A stretch of DNA of 49,685 bases from Paraburkholderia mimosarum LMG 23256 = NBRC 106338 (GTDB lineage: Bacteria > Pseudomonadota > Gammaproteobacteria > Burkholderiales > Burkholderiaceae). A program made the translations under genes and the position numbers. The stretch spans positions 1-49,685 of the forward strand of contig NZ_BBJJ01000053.1 of assembly GCF_000739815.1 (NCBI RefSeq), in the 5' to 3' direction. Of the stretch, positions 35,995 through 43,427 are shown piece by piece. The notes below the pieces were generated by a model that was given only the letters and a program-made list of their open reading frames with translations, ran no database searches and was not told where the DNA came from. Within the stretch, counting starts at the first letter, position 1. Every line of letters begins with the position of its first letter.

Positions 35995-36846
35995 TCATGC
36001 TTCGTCCGCGACCGGATTCGTCAGCGTGCCGATACAATCCACCTCGACTTCCACCACGTCGCCCTGCTTCATGAAGAGCGGCGGATTGCGCTTCGCACCC
36101 ACGCCACCGGGCGTGCCGGTCACGATCACGTCGCCGGGGAAAAGTGGCGTGAAAGTGGAGAGATACGCGATCTGCTTCGCGATGCCATGAATCAGCATCT
36201 CCGTGGTCGCGCGCTGCACCTCCTGACCGTTCAGGCGCGTGACGAGCGTCATCAGCGCGTTCGGCTCGATCTCGTCACTCGTGACCATCCACGGGCCGAA
36301 CGCGCCCGTGCGGTAGAAGTTCTTGCCGGGCCCCCATTGGCCCGTGTGGCGCTGCCAGTCGCGAATCGAGCCGTCGTTGTAGCAGCTGTAACCCGCGATA
36401 TGGCGCCACGCATCGGCCTCGGCAATGCGACGGCCGCCCTCGCCGATGATCACGGCAATCTCGCCTTCATAGTCGAACTGGGTGGACTCGCGCGGGCGCA
36501 GCATCGGCTGCCCGGCGCCCACCTGCGAAGCCGGCAGACGCATGAAGATGACGGGCTGCTCGGTGGTTTCGCGATTGGTCTCCTTCACGTGCTCGGCGTA
36601 GTTCAGGCCCACGCAGAAGATCTGCTGCGGATTCGGAATGACCGGCTCCAGCGTGACCTCGGCGAGCGGATAGTCCCCCTTGCCTTCGCTCGCTGCGAGC
36701 TGTGCTTCGGCCAGCGCGCCCGCGGCGATCAGCGACTTGAGGTCCGCATAACGGCCGCCCAGGCGCTTCTTGAGGTCGAATACCGCGCCGTCGCGCACGA
36801 CGCCGAACGACGAACCTTCATGGGTGGAAAAGCTGGCGAGTTTCAT
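35995..36846 (-). CDS. Fumarylacetoacetate hydrolase (FAH) family protein
   Basis: A 283-residue FAH-fold enzyme. The metal triad is Glu127 and Glu129 in DYEGEIAVIIG, and Asp158 in CYNDGSIRDWQ. The C-terminal GTPGGVGAKRNPP and EVEVDCIGTLTNPV blocks are standard. Such enzymes hydrolyse C-C bonds in acylpyruvates, or isomerise or decarboxylate ring-cleavage products. GGAG lies 4 nt before the ATG. It lies upstream of the hydroxylase on the same strand and is divergent from the VOC dioxygenase. The substrate is inferred only from context. Confidence 0.9.
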   Translation of the reverse strand: MKLASFSTHEGSSFGVVRDGAVFDLKKRLGGRYADLKSLIAAGALAEAQLAASEGKGDYPLAEVTLEPVIPNPQQIFCVGLNYAEHVKETNRETTEQPVIFMRLPASQVGAGQPMLRPRESTQFDYEGEIAVIIGEGGRRIAEADAWRHIAGYSCYNDGSIRDWQRHTGQWGPGKNFYRTGAFGPWMVTSDEIEPNALMTLVTRLNGQEVQRATTEMLIHGIAKQIAYLSTFTPLFPGDVIVTGTPGGVGAKRNPPLFMKQGDVVEVEVDCIGTLTNPVADEA

Positions 36847-36912
36847 GTTGCTCCGCTGATAAAGAGTGAGTTCTTGATGGGGTCGAGACGCGCATTTTCT
36901 TGTGCGTTTATC

Positions 36913-36927
36913 GTATATTGAGAATAC
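36913..36927. promoter_or_regulatory. Candidate operator between divergent FAH and VOC genes
   Basis: GTAT-N7-ATAC (36913-36927) sits in an AT-rich patch between the divergent starts at 36846 and 36987. A longer imperfect dyad with GTG and CAC ends (36902-36940) surrounds it. The IclR protein encoded at 37645-38418 is the natural candidate to bind here. The arms are short, so support is limited. Confidence 0.35.
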
Positions 36928-36986
36928 ACTACGTAAAACACGCCTCACAACCTGATTTTTGTCGGGGTTTATCACTAGGAGACAGC

Positions 36987-37565
36987 ATGAATCTGCCGAA
37001 ATCTGAACAAACCGCGAAGCGAACCGGCCTCGCGCTCAGCCATATGGGCTTCTTCGTGAGCGACATGGCGAAGCTCGAAGACTTCTATACGCGGGTACTC
37101 GAATTCACGGTAACGGATCGTGGCACGCTGCCCTCGCCGCGCGGCACCGTCAGCCTTGTCTTTCTGAGCCGCGATCCCAAGGTGCATCACCAGATCGTGC
37201 TGGCGAGCGGCAGGCCCGAGCAGTTGGCGTTCAACCCGATCAACCAGATTTCACTGGAGGCGGACAGCCTCGCCACGCTCAAGCACTTTCACCGGCGCTT
37301 CGTGGAGGAAGGGATGGAGGAGATCGTTCCCGTCACGCACGGCAACGCCATTTCGTTCTATGCGCGCGATCCGGAAGGCAACCGGCTGGAGATATTCATC
37401 GACACACCGTGGTACGTGGACCAGCCGATGCGCGTGAGCGTGGACTTCACGCTGCCCGACGAGGCGTTGCTGGCCGAAGTCGAGCGCCATGCACGCACGT
37501 TGCCGGGCTTCCGGCCGCGCGCGGTGTGGGAGAGGGAGATGGCGGCGCGTATGGGGTTGGCGTGA
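36987..37565 (+). CDS. VOC family protein, likely ring-cleavage extradiol dioxygenase-like
   Basis: A 192-residue single-module vicinal-oxygen-chelate protein. Candidate metal ligands are His19 in ALSHMGFFV, His67/His68 in KVHHQIVL and Glu135 in GNRLEIFID, the pattern of catechol 2,3-dioxygenase-like proteins. AGGAGA is 4 nt before the ATG. It is divergent from the FAH-hydroxylase-MHS genes and convergent with the IclR gene. Together they look like an aromatic catabolic unit. Other VOC activities (glyoxalase, thiol transfer) cannot be excluded. Confidence 0.82.
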   Translation: MNLPKSEQTAKRTGLALSHMGFFVSDMAKLEDFYTRVLEFTVTDRGTLPSPRGTVSLVFLSRDPKVHHQIVLASGRPEQLAFNPINQISLEADSLATLKHFHRRFVEEGMEEIVPVTHGNAISFYARDPEGNRLEIFIDTPWYVDQPMRVSVDFTLPDEALLAEVERHARTLPGFRPRAVWEREMAARMGLA

Positions 37566-37597
37566 CGAGGTGGCGTGACGCCATCGCGTGACGCCAT

Positions 37598-37637
37598 GCG
37601 CCCTCGCGCCCTCGCGCCCTCGCGCCCTCGCGCCCTC
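37598..37637. repeat. (GCGCCCTC)5 tandem repeat between convergent genes
   Basis: Five perfect 8-bp copies, directly preceded by two copies of GCGTGACGCCAT (37573-37584, 37586-37597). They fill most of the 79 bp between the VOC stop (37565) and the IclR stop (37645). The array is slippage-prone but lies outside coding sequence. Confidence 0.9.
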
Positions 37638-37644
37638 GCGCTGC

Positions 37645-38418
37645 TCAGGATTCGATCAGTGCGCGCACGCGCGTGGAGATCCGCGCCGCGGCGTCCTTCA
37701 CGGCCTCGACCACGCGTTCGAGGTTGAAGAACGCCAGACGATGCTCGGGCACGACGAGCGCGAGCGCCGCCACGGCTTCGCCCGATGCATCGGTGAAGAG
37801 CGGCGAGGCGACGGCCGACATGCCCGCTTCGAGTTCGCCCTTCGAGAGATAGAAGCCCGCGCGGCGGATCTTGAGCAGGCTCGCACGAAATTCTTCGAGT
37901 GAAGTGCCGAGCCCGCTCGTGGCGATGTCTTCCGGGTACTGTTCGAACAGCGCGGCAAGCTTCGCCTTGGGAAACGTGGAGAGAATGGCCTTGGGCGCGG
38001 CGCCGAGAAATAGCGGACGCGGACGGCCTCGTCCATAGCGCAGATCGAACGCCGCGTCGTGGGTTTCGCGGTGCGTATCGACAAGCTCGTTGCCATACCA
38101 GCGCGACATGACGGCATCGAAACCGGACTGCTCGACGAGCTCGCGCATGATCGGCTGCCCCGCTTTGAGCAGCGGATCGGAAATGCGCAGATGGTAGTCG
38201 AGCGTGATGATGCGTGGCCCCAAACCGTATTCGCCGCCCACGAATCGCAACAGCATGCCGGTATCGACCAGCTCACGCAGATAGCGGTAAGCGGTCGGCA
38301 CGGAGCATTGCAGTTCGGCCGCCACCTGTTCGGCGGAAAGAAAAGGCCGCGCCTCGGAAAAGAGTTCGAGGATGGACAGCAGTTTCGCAATGCTCGACAA
38401 AGGCCGGTCTCCGCTCAC
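37645..38418 (-). CDS. IclR-family transcriptional regulator
   Basis: An IclR regulator of 257 residues from GTG 38418. A TTG at 38400 in the same frame is better placed behind GGAGA, so the true start may be 6 codons shorter. Residues 5-70 are the winged HTH (SSIAKLLSILELFSEARPFLSAEQVAAEL). The GAF-like effector domain follows (KGELEAGMSAVASPLFTDASGEAVAALALVVP). It probably controls the adjacent aromatic cassette in response to its substrate. Confidence 0.9.
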   Translation of the reverse strand: MSGDRPLSSIAKLLSILELFSEARPFLSAEQVAAELQCSVPTAYRYLRELVDTGMLLRFVGGEYGLGPRIITLDYHLRISDPLLKAGQPIMRELVEQSGFDAVMSRWYGNELVDTHRETHDAAFDLRYGRGRPRPLFLGAAPKAILSTFPKAKLAALFEQYPEDIATSGLGTSLEEFRASLLKIRRAGFYLSKGELEAGMSAVASPLFTDASGEAVAALALVVPEHRLAFFNLERVVEAVKDAAARISTRVRALIES

Positions 38419-38630
38419 GTCTTGGGGTGGCCAATTATAGCGGCGCGCTTGCGCGCCATCGCGCCCCGAGAATCTGGCGGCGCCATGCAAAAACCGCCGC
38501 AGGGGCGGCCTACGCTTTGTGCGTGGCCCCCTTGCGGCGGTCGGCATGACTTACCGGCTCCTATGCGCAGCGCGTCCTCAGACGAAATTTGCCTGACATC
38601 ATGGATGCGCGACGCATCTGCGGCATAGCG

Positions 38631-39374
38631 TCACTGCATATGCTGGCCGCCATTGATAGGAATATTTGCGCCCGTCACGAAGCCTGCCTCGTCCGAGCAC
38701 AGAAAAAGCACCAGAGCCGCGACTTCGCCCGGATTGCCAAGACGGCCCATCGGAATCTGCGGCAGGATCTTGGTGTCGAGAATGTCCTGCGGAATGGCGG
38801 TCACCATTTTCGTGGCGAGATAACCCGGCGAAATGGTGTTCACGGTCACGCCCTTGCGCGCCACTTCCAGCGCCAGCGACTTCGTGAAGCCGTGCATGCC
38901 GGCCTTCGCGGCCGCATAGTTGGTTTGACCGACCGAACCCTTCGAGCCGTTCACCGACGAAATATTGATGATGCGGCCCCACTGCCGCTCGACCATGCCG
39001 TCGCACAGCGGCTTCGAGATATTGAAGATCGAGTCGAGGTTGGTGCGCAGCACGGCGTCCCAGTTGACCTTGTCGAGCTTGCGGAACGTCATGTCGCGCG
39101 TAATGCCCGCGTTGTTCACGAGAATATCGACAGGCCCGATCTCGCTCTGGATCTTCGCCGCGCCGCGCTGGCACGAGTCGTAATCGGCCACGTCCATGCC
39201 ATATGCATGAAACTCGCGGTCCGTTTCTTTCATCCGGGCGAGCCAGTCCTTCGCCCCGGCGTTATCCGGCGAATGCGTCACGACAACGCAATAGCCCGCA
39301 TCGTGAAGCTTCACGCTGATGGCCTCGCCAAGGCCCCCCATGCCGCCCGTTACCAATGCAATACGATTAGTCAT
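38631..39374 (-). CDS. phaB: Acetoacetyl-CoA reductase
   Basis: A 247-residue classical short-chain dehydrogenase. TGGMGGLG (residues 9-16) binds NADPH, the NNAG motif is at 87-90, and the catalytic residues are Ser140, Tyr153 and Lys157 (NISSVNGSKGSVGQTNYAAAK). These features match PhaB closely. It reduces acetoacetyl-CoA to (R)-3-hydroxybutyryl-CoA for polyhydroxybutyrate synthesis. It lies downstream of phaA on the same strand, separated by 274 bp that hold a stable hairpin, so it may have its own promoter. Confidence 0.95.
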   Translation of the reverse strand: MTNRIALVTGGMGGLGEAISVKLHDAGYCVVVTHSPDNAGAKDWLARMKETDREFHAYGMDVADYDSCQRGAAKIQSEIGPVDILVNNAGITRDMTFRKLDKVNWDAVLRTNLDSIFNISKPLCDGMVERQWGRIINISSVNGSKGSVGQTNYAAAKAGMHGFTKSLALEVARKGVTVNTISPGYLATKMVTAIPQDILDTKILPQIPMGRLGNPGEVAALVLFLCSDEAGFVTGANIPINGGQHMQ

Positions 39375-39543
39375 CCTATATACCTGCGAGAGATCTATTT
39401 AAAAGAATTTGTGGCATCACCTGAGTAGATTGACACCACATTCGCCGTTGTCCTGCTTCCTCTTTCCACCCAAGACGAAGACAAGACTGAGACCGCGCGG
39501 CTTCTAGTCAGCTTTTAATATTGCGCGTGGTTGCTGCTACTGA

Positions 39544-39574
39544 CGGCTCGCCGTTGCTTGCGCACGGCGAGCCG
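39544..39574. terminator. Stable hairpin between phaA and phaB
   Basis: Arms CGGCTCGCCGT and ACGGCGAGCCG form a perfect 11-bp GC-rich stem with a 9-nt loop, 75 bp after the phaA stop on the minus strand. There is no long T-tract. It may terminate or attenuate phaA transcription, or protect its 3' end. Confidence 0.65.
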
Positions 39575-39648
39575 CTTACTACCCGGTTAATGCTCTGCTG
39601 CTGCCTCGAAAAGAGGAGCGAGCAGAGTCAATCGGCTATCAAGCGGAA

Positions 39649-40830
39649 TTAAGCACGCTCGAGCGCGAGCGCCACGCCCATGCCGCCGCCGATGCACAGC
39701 GAGGCCAGACCGCGCTTCGCGTCGCGGCGCTGCATTTCGTGCAGCAGCGTCACGAGAATGCGGCAGCCCGACGCGCCGATCGGGTGACCAATCGCAATCG
39801 CCCCGCCGTTCACGTTGATCTTCGACGTGTCCCAGCCCATCTGCTTGTTCACCGCGAGCGCCTGCGCCGCGAACGCCTCGTTGATCTCCATCAGATCGAG
39901 ATCGTTCACCGTCCAGCCCGCGCGCTCCAGACAGCGCGTCGACGCCGGCACCGGGCCCATGCCCATCACCTTCGGGTCCACCCCGCCGCTGGCGTACGCC
40001 TTGATGCGCGCGAGCGGCGTGAGCCCCAGCGCCTCGGCCTTCTTCGCCGACATCACCACGACCGCCGCCGCCCCGTCGTTGATGCCCGACGCGTTGGCCG
40101 CCGTCACCGTGCCTTCCTTCGAGAACGCGGGCTTCAGACCCGCGAGCGAGTCGGCCGTCACGCCGTGGCGCACGAACTCGTCGGTGGCGAACTGCAGCGG
40201 CTCGCCCTTGCGCTGCGGAATCGCCACCGGCACGATCTCGGCGTCGAAGCGCCCCGCCTTCTGCGCGGCTTCGGCCTTGTTCTGCGAGAGCGCAGCGAAG
40301 GCATCCTGCTCTTCGCGCGTGATGCCGTATTCCTTCGCGACGTTTTCCGCCGTCACGCCCATGTGGTACTGGTTGTACACGTCCCACAGGCCGTCCACGA
40401 TCATGCTGTCGATGAGCTTCGCGTCGCCCATGCGGAACCCGTCGCGCGAGCCCGGCAGCACGTGCGGCGCCGCGCTCATGTTCTCCTGGCCGCCGGCCAC
40501 CACGATCTCCGAGTCGCCCGCGATGACCGCGTTGGCCGCGAGCATCACCGCCTTCAGGCCCGAGCCGCACACCTTGTTGATCGTCATCGCGGGAACCGCC
40601 GTGGGCAGGCCCGCCTTGATCGACGCCTGGCGCGCCACGTTCTGGCCCGCGCCGGCCGTGAGCACCTGGCCCATGATCACGTCGCTCACCTGCCCGGGGC
40701 TCACGCCCGCGCGTTCGAGCGCCGCCTTGATGACGATCGCGCCCAGGTCGGGCGCCGCCACCTTCGCCAGCGAACCGCCGAATTTGCCTACCGCCGTGCG
40801 TGCGGCCGAAACGATCACAATGTCAGTCAT
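39649..40830 (-). CDS. phaA: Acetyl-CoA C-acetyltransferase (beta-ketothiolase)
   Basis: A 393-residue thiolase. Active-site residues are Cys88 (NKVCGSGLKAV), His349 (GGAIAIGHPIGASGCR) and Cys379 (LCIGGGMG). GGGAG 6 nt before ATG 40830 defines the start. It condenses two acetyl-CoA to acetoacetyl-CoA, the first step of PHB synthesis. The order on the minus strand is phasin, phaA, phaB; the PHA synthase gene is absent from the window. Confidence 0.95.
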   Translation of the reverse strand: MTDIVIVSAARTAVGKFGGSLAKVAAPDLGAIVIKAALERAGVSPGQVSDVIMGQVLTAGAGQNVARQASIKAGLPTAVPAMTINKVCGSGLKAVMLAANAVIAGDSEIVVAGGQENMSAAPHVLPGSRDGFRMGDAKLIDSMIVDGLWDVYNQYHMGVTAENVAKEYGITREEQDAFAALSQNKAEAAQKAGRFDAEIVPVAIPQRKGEPLQFATDEFVRHGVTADSLAGLKPAFSKEGTVTAANASGINDGAAAVVVMSAKKAEALGLTPLARIKAYASGGVDPKVMGMGPVPASTRCLERAGWTVNDLDLMEINEAFAAQALAVNKQMGWDTSKINVNGGAIAIGHPIGASGCRILVTLLHEMQRRDAKRGLASLCIGGGMGVALALERA

Positions 40831-40944
40831 GTTGAGCTCCCCGCTCTGCAATTACATTGGAAGATGTGTGTTCTGAACGCTGAGCCGGCAAACGCCCCGC
40901 CCTCGTCACTCAGTGAGGACGAAGGTCTGAGGCGTATCGCCTTT

Positions 40945-40968
40945 CAGTTGCCTGCTCAGTTGCCTGCT
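40945..40968. repeat. 12-bp direct repeat
   Basis: CAGTTGCCTGCT occurs twice in tandem (40945-40956, 40957-40968), between the phasin stop and the phaA start. It may be a regulator half-site pair or simple duplication. The role is unknown. Confidence 0.6.
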
Positions 40969-41008
40969 AAGTCGCCCTGCCTGTTGCACAACCGGGTAAC
41001 AACGGGAA

Positions 41009-41587
41009 TCAGGCCTTGGCCTGGCTCGCGGCCTTCGCGGGGGCCGGTTGCGCGGCAACCGGCGCGGCTTCCTGCGCGGAAGCGGCGACGTTCTGGAAGT
41101 TGCTTTGGGCGGTTTCGATGGCCTGGCGGCTGATGCCGCGCAGCGTCTCGACGGCATTGTTCACGGCGGCGAACGTCGAGTTCATGGCCGCAACGAAGGA
41201 CTCCGAGCCCACGGGCGCGTGTTGCGTCAGGCCTTCGGAAAAGGCCTTGAAACGCTGCTCCTGCTCGCCCGATTGCGCCTGGGCGGCCTGCATCCATTCG
41301 TTTTGGGTGGTCGACGCGATGTCGACGAGATGTCGGCCATACGACAGGGCCTTGGCGGTCGCTTGCTGCGTTGCGCCAATTTGCTGCGTGAAGAACTCAG
41401 TGGGATTGCTGCTCTGGAGGGCACCCTTGAGCGTGGCTTCGCTTTCCACCATCGCTGCCTTGCCGGCCTGCACGTTGAGGTCGATGACGGCGTGCACGCC
41501 ATCAAGAACGGGCTTAGCGAGCGCAAAGAAGGCAGCGACACCGGCCTCGTAGTTTGCGCGGAGTTGTTCGGGTGCGGAAACAGACAT
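41009..41587 (-). CDS. phaP: Phasin family protein
   Basis: A 192-residue phasin. The N-terminal and central parts are amphipathic helices without membrane segments (QLRANYEAGVAAFFALAKPVL, FFTQQIGATQQATAKALSYG). The C-terminus is an Ala/Pro/Lys-rich tail (APVAAQPAPAKAASQAKA). Phasins coat polyhydroxyalkanoate granules and limit their size. It lies 178 bp upstream of phaA on the same strand, consistent with a PHA gene group. Confidence 0.93.
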   Translation of the reverse strand: MSVSAPEQLRANYEAGVAAFFALAKPVLDGVHAVIDLNVQAGKAAMVESEATLKGALQSSNPTEFFTQQIGATQQATAKALSYGRHLVDIASTTQNEWMQAAQAQSGEQEQRFKAFSEGLTQHAPVGSESFVAAMNSTFAAVNNAVETLRGISRQAIETAQSNFQNVAASAQEAAPVAAQPAPAKAASQAKA

Positions 41588-41940
41588 CAGTTATGCTCCT
41601 TGGTTAGTCATACTAATTAAAGCGCCAACCCCCGATGGCATGACTTGCGGCTGAACTCTTATGATCAAACGTCCTTGCTGCATCGCCGCAGTCAAATTAG
41701 AAAATTCATTCTAAGGCAGAAATTTAACAATTTTGTGGCTATTCATATTAGGTATAAACCCTTAGCGCAAGTATTTCTGGTTCGGAACTTGCTGTTGTAA
41801 GGCAACAGGTAAATTTGAACTGTTCGGCCAAACACCAAGCGCGAAATATGCGCACTAGATAAATATCCGCCGACGGATATTCGGCCCACCGCCGTTCAAG
41901 TCCCAAGGGCCGCTGCTTACTGCATCAAGGGAGAGACATC
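41588..41940. promoter_or_regulatory. AT-rich intergenic control region upstream of the phasin gene
   Basis: About 350 bp between the divergent phasin and YXWGXW genes, clearly richer in A and T than its flanks. It holds CTGC-N6-GCAG (41678-41691) and a perfect CTGTTG-N5-CAACAG dyad (41792-41808). These could bind the PHA regulator PhaR or another factor. No clear -35/-10 pair was settled on. Confidence 0.4.
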
Positions 41941-42243
41941 ATGAATCGGAAATCACTGCGCGATTTGTTTGTCAGCGTGCTTCTCGCTTCTACCGCCACG
42001 GCTGCGTTCTCGCAGCCCGTGATCGTCGAGCCCAATGCGCCGCCTCCGCCACCCCGGGAGGAAACCGTCCCGGCGCCGCGTGCCGGCTATGTGTGGGATG
42101 CCGGCCACTGGAGCTGGGATCGCGGCGTTTATGTGTGGACACCCGGCCACTGGCAGGAGGTTCGCTCGGGCTATGAATGGGTGCCGGGTCATTGGGTCGA
42201 GGACGGCGCGAACTGGCGATGGATTCCCGGCCACTGGGCATGA
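41941..42243 (+). CDS. YXWGXW repeat-containing secreted protein
   Basis: A 100-residue precursor. A signal peptide (residues 1-24, ending AAFSQ) is followed by a proline run and four tandem W/G-rich repeats. Each repeat fits the pattern W-x(2)-G-H-W (YVWDAGHW, YVWTPGHW, YEWVPGHW, WRWIPGHW). GGGAGAG precedes the ATG. The family is common in Burkholderiales; its role is unknown but is probably in the periplasm or envelope. The broken sigma-factor gene follows 115 bp later. Confidence 0.92.
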   Translation: MNRKSLRDLFVSVLLASTATAAFSQPVIVEPNAPPPPPREETVPAPRAGYVWDAGHWSWDRGVYVWTPGHWQEVRSGYEWVPGHWVEDGANWRWIPGHWA

Positions 42244-42358
42244 CGCGGCATGAGCGCCATGAGATGTCAATGTCCGGTTCACCCGGGACACCCATGAAGA
42301 GAGGGAAGCGAGTGCGCCTGCGGTTCGACCGTTGCAGGTCTACCAGTCTGGGAAGGCC

Positions 42359-42535
42359 TTGAGCGAGCGCGATCCGGACGCAGACCTCGTCGCGCGTGTC
42401 GGCGCAGGAGATCCGCTCGCCGTGCGTGCGCTCGTCGCGAGCAAGCTGCCTCGCTTCATTGCGCTCGCCGCGCGCATGCTGGGCGACCGCAACGAAGCCG
42501 AGGACGTCGCTCAGGAGGCCAGCGTGGCGGCGTAA
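42359..42535 (+). pseudogene. Truncated ECF sigma factor (N-terminal fragment)
   Basis: About 58 codons of a sigma-70 family protein. DPDADLVARVGAGDPLAVRALVASKLPRFIALAARMLGDRNEAEDVAQEA is region 2 up to the DVAQE motif. The next residues (SVAA, stop) are foreign: regions 2.3 to 4 are missing. The break near 42520 coincides with the 3' end of an inverted metal-sensor remnant. No functional product is expected. The start is uncertain (TTG 42359 or 42332). Confidence 0.82.
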
Positions 42536-42849
42536 TCGACCACGCCGCTCTCGATTTGTGCGCGCACCGCGCTATCGGCCGCGCGCGTACGCGCCAGCGC
42601 GGCGTCGAGCAGCTGGCGCCGGTCTTCGCGTGCATCGTGCGCGTATTGGCGGCCAGCGCGCCGCGAGGACTTGAGCGCTTCGATGAACTGCTGCTGGCGT
42701 TGCGGCGAAAGCGCCTCGGTGGCAAAACGCAGCGCCACGCGCTAGGCGGGCTGCGCCTGCTGCTCCGCACGCACGGCGGACCAGCGCCAGGCGTCGCCTG
42801 CAATACCGCCGGGCAGAAAAACATTGAGGAGTACGGAGCCTGTCAGCAA
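42511..42849 (-). pseudogene. Periplasmic heavy-metal-sensor-like protein remnant
   Basis: The minus-strand frame reads LLTGSVLLNVFLPGGIAGDAWRW (membrane segment), then AVRAEQQAQPA, an in-frame TAG at 42742-42744, then RVALRFATEALSPQRQQQF and a charged helical region. It ends abruptly after GVVDYAATLA. The layout resembles small CnrX/Spy-like periplasmic sensors commonly encoded with ECF sigma factors. The stop codon, the missing start and the lost C-terminus mark it as dead. Its inverted orientation next to the broken sigma gene suggests a rearrangement. Confidence 0.65.
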
Positions 42850-42968
42850 TATTTTATACGCATAGCGCGCAAAATACGCGGCTCGCGAATCAACTCAAGG
42901 CACTCGATACGATGCTCGCCGCGCTGCGCGACGGACTCGGCCCCGCGTGGGACAAGACCACGGTCGTT
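42846..42968 (+). pseudogene. DUF1501 protein fragment
   Basis: An open stretch of about 41 codons reads AIFYTHSAQNTRLANQLKAL followed by DTMLAALRDGLGPAWDKTTVV. It resembles the internal THxxQ...LDxxLAALRxxLGPxWxxTVVV region of DUF1501 (Tat-exported, function unknown) proteins. There is no start codon or domain end, and similarity stops at 42968. It is a short internal relic. Confidence 0.5.
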
Positions 42969-43008
42969 CGGAAAACTAAACAATATAAATCAGTGGAGGA
43001 TAACCGTC

Positions 43009-43086
43009 ATGAAGATGAGACTACTGCATCCCATCACATTGATCGCATGCGCCGCGCTACTCTCCGCATGCATCGTGGAACCCTGA
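43009..43086 (+). pseudogene. Lipoprotein signal-peptide stub
   Basis: A 25-residue ORF with good GGAGG: MKMRLLHPITLIACAALLSA, then CIVEP, then stop. It has a perfect lipobox (LSAC) but only five residues after the cysteine site begins. It is most likely a truncated lipoprotein gene joined to the flavohemoglobin relic. A functional micro-lipoprotein is a less likely alternative. Confidence 0.55.
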
Positions 43087-43427
43087 TCAGCATGCTCAAG
43101 CGGGCGCTTCAAGACCCGCACCGCAAGGTGGTGTTCGTCCACGGCGCGCGTAACAGCGGCGTGTACGCCATGCGCGACCGGTTGCGCGAGACCGCCGCCA
43201 CGAATTCGAACTTCCTGCCCGCCGACGTGCAAGGACGCGACTACGATCACGCGGGCTTCGTCGAAATTGGCCGGATCAAGCAGGCTATCTTGCAGCCCGA
43301 TGCCGATTACTATATTTGCGGGCCGATTGCCTTCATGCGCATGCAGCACGATGCGCTCAAGGTGCTCGGCGTTCACGAGGCGCGCATTCACTACGAGGTC
43401 TTCGGACCGGATCTCTTCGCCGAGTAG
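43083..43427 (+). pseudogene. hmp: Flavohemoglobin (Hmp) C-terminal fragment
   Basis: The frame reads SMLKRALQDPHRKVVFVHGA, then ...RDRLRETAATNSNF, LPADVQGRDYDHAGFVEIG and ADYYICGPIAFMRMQHDAL, and ends VFGPDLFAE. This is the NAD-binding end of Hmp, the nitric oxide dioxygenase. The globin and FAD domains are absent, and about ten residues seem deleted between NSNF and LPADVQG. It overlaps the lipoprotein stub and cannot be functional. Confidence 0.85.

Noticed and set aside
41678..41691. CTGC-N6-GCAG as a definite PhaR site
   Set aside because: The spacing differs from sites I can recall, and short GC motifs occur often by chance. Kept only as a note in the intergenic entry.
42332..43427. 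A mobile element as the cause of the gene fragments
   Set aside because: No transposase, terminal inverted repeats or target-site duplication could be found. Illegitimate recombination is only inferred.
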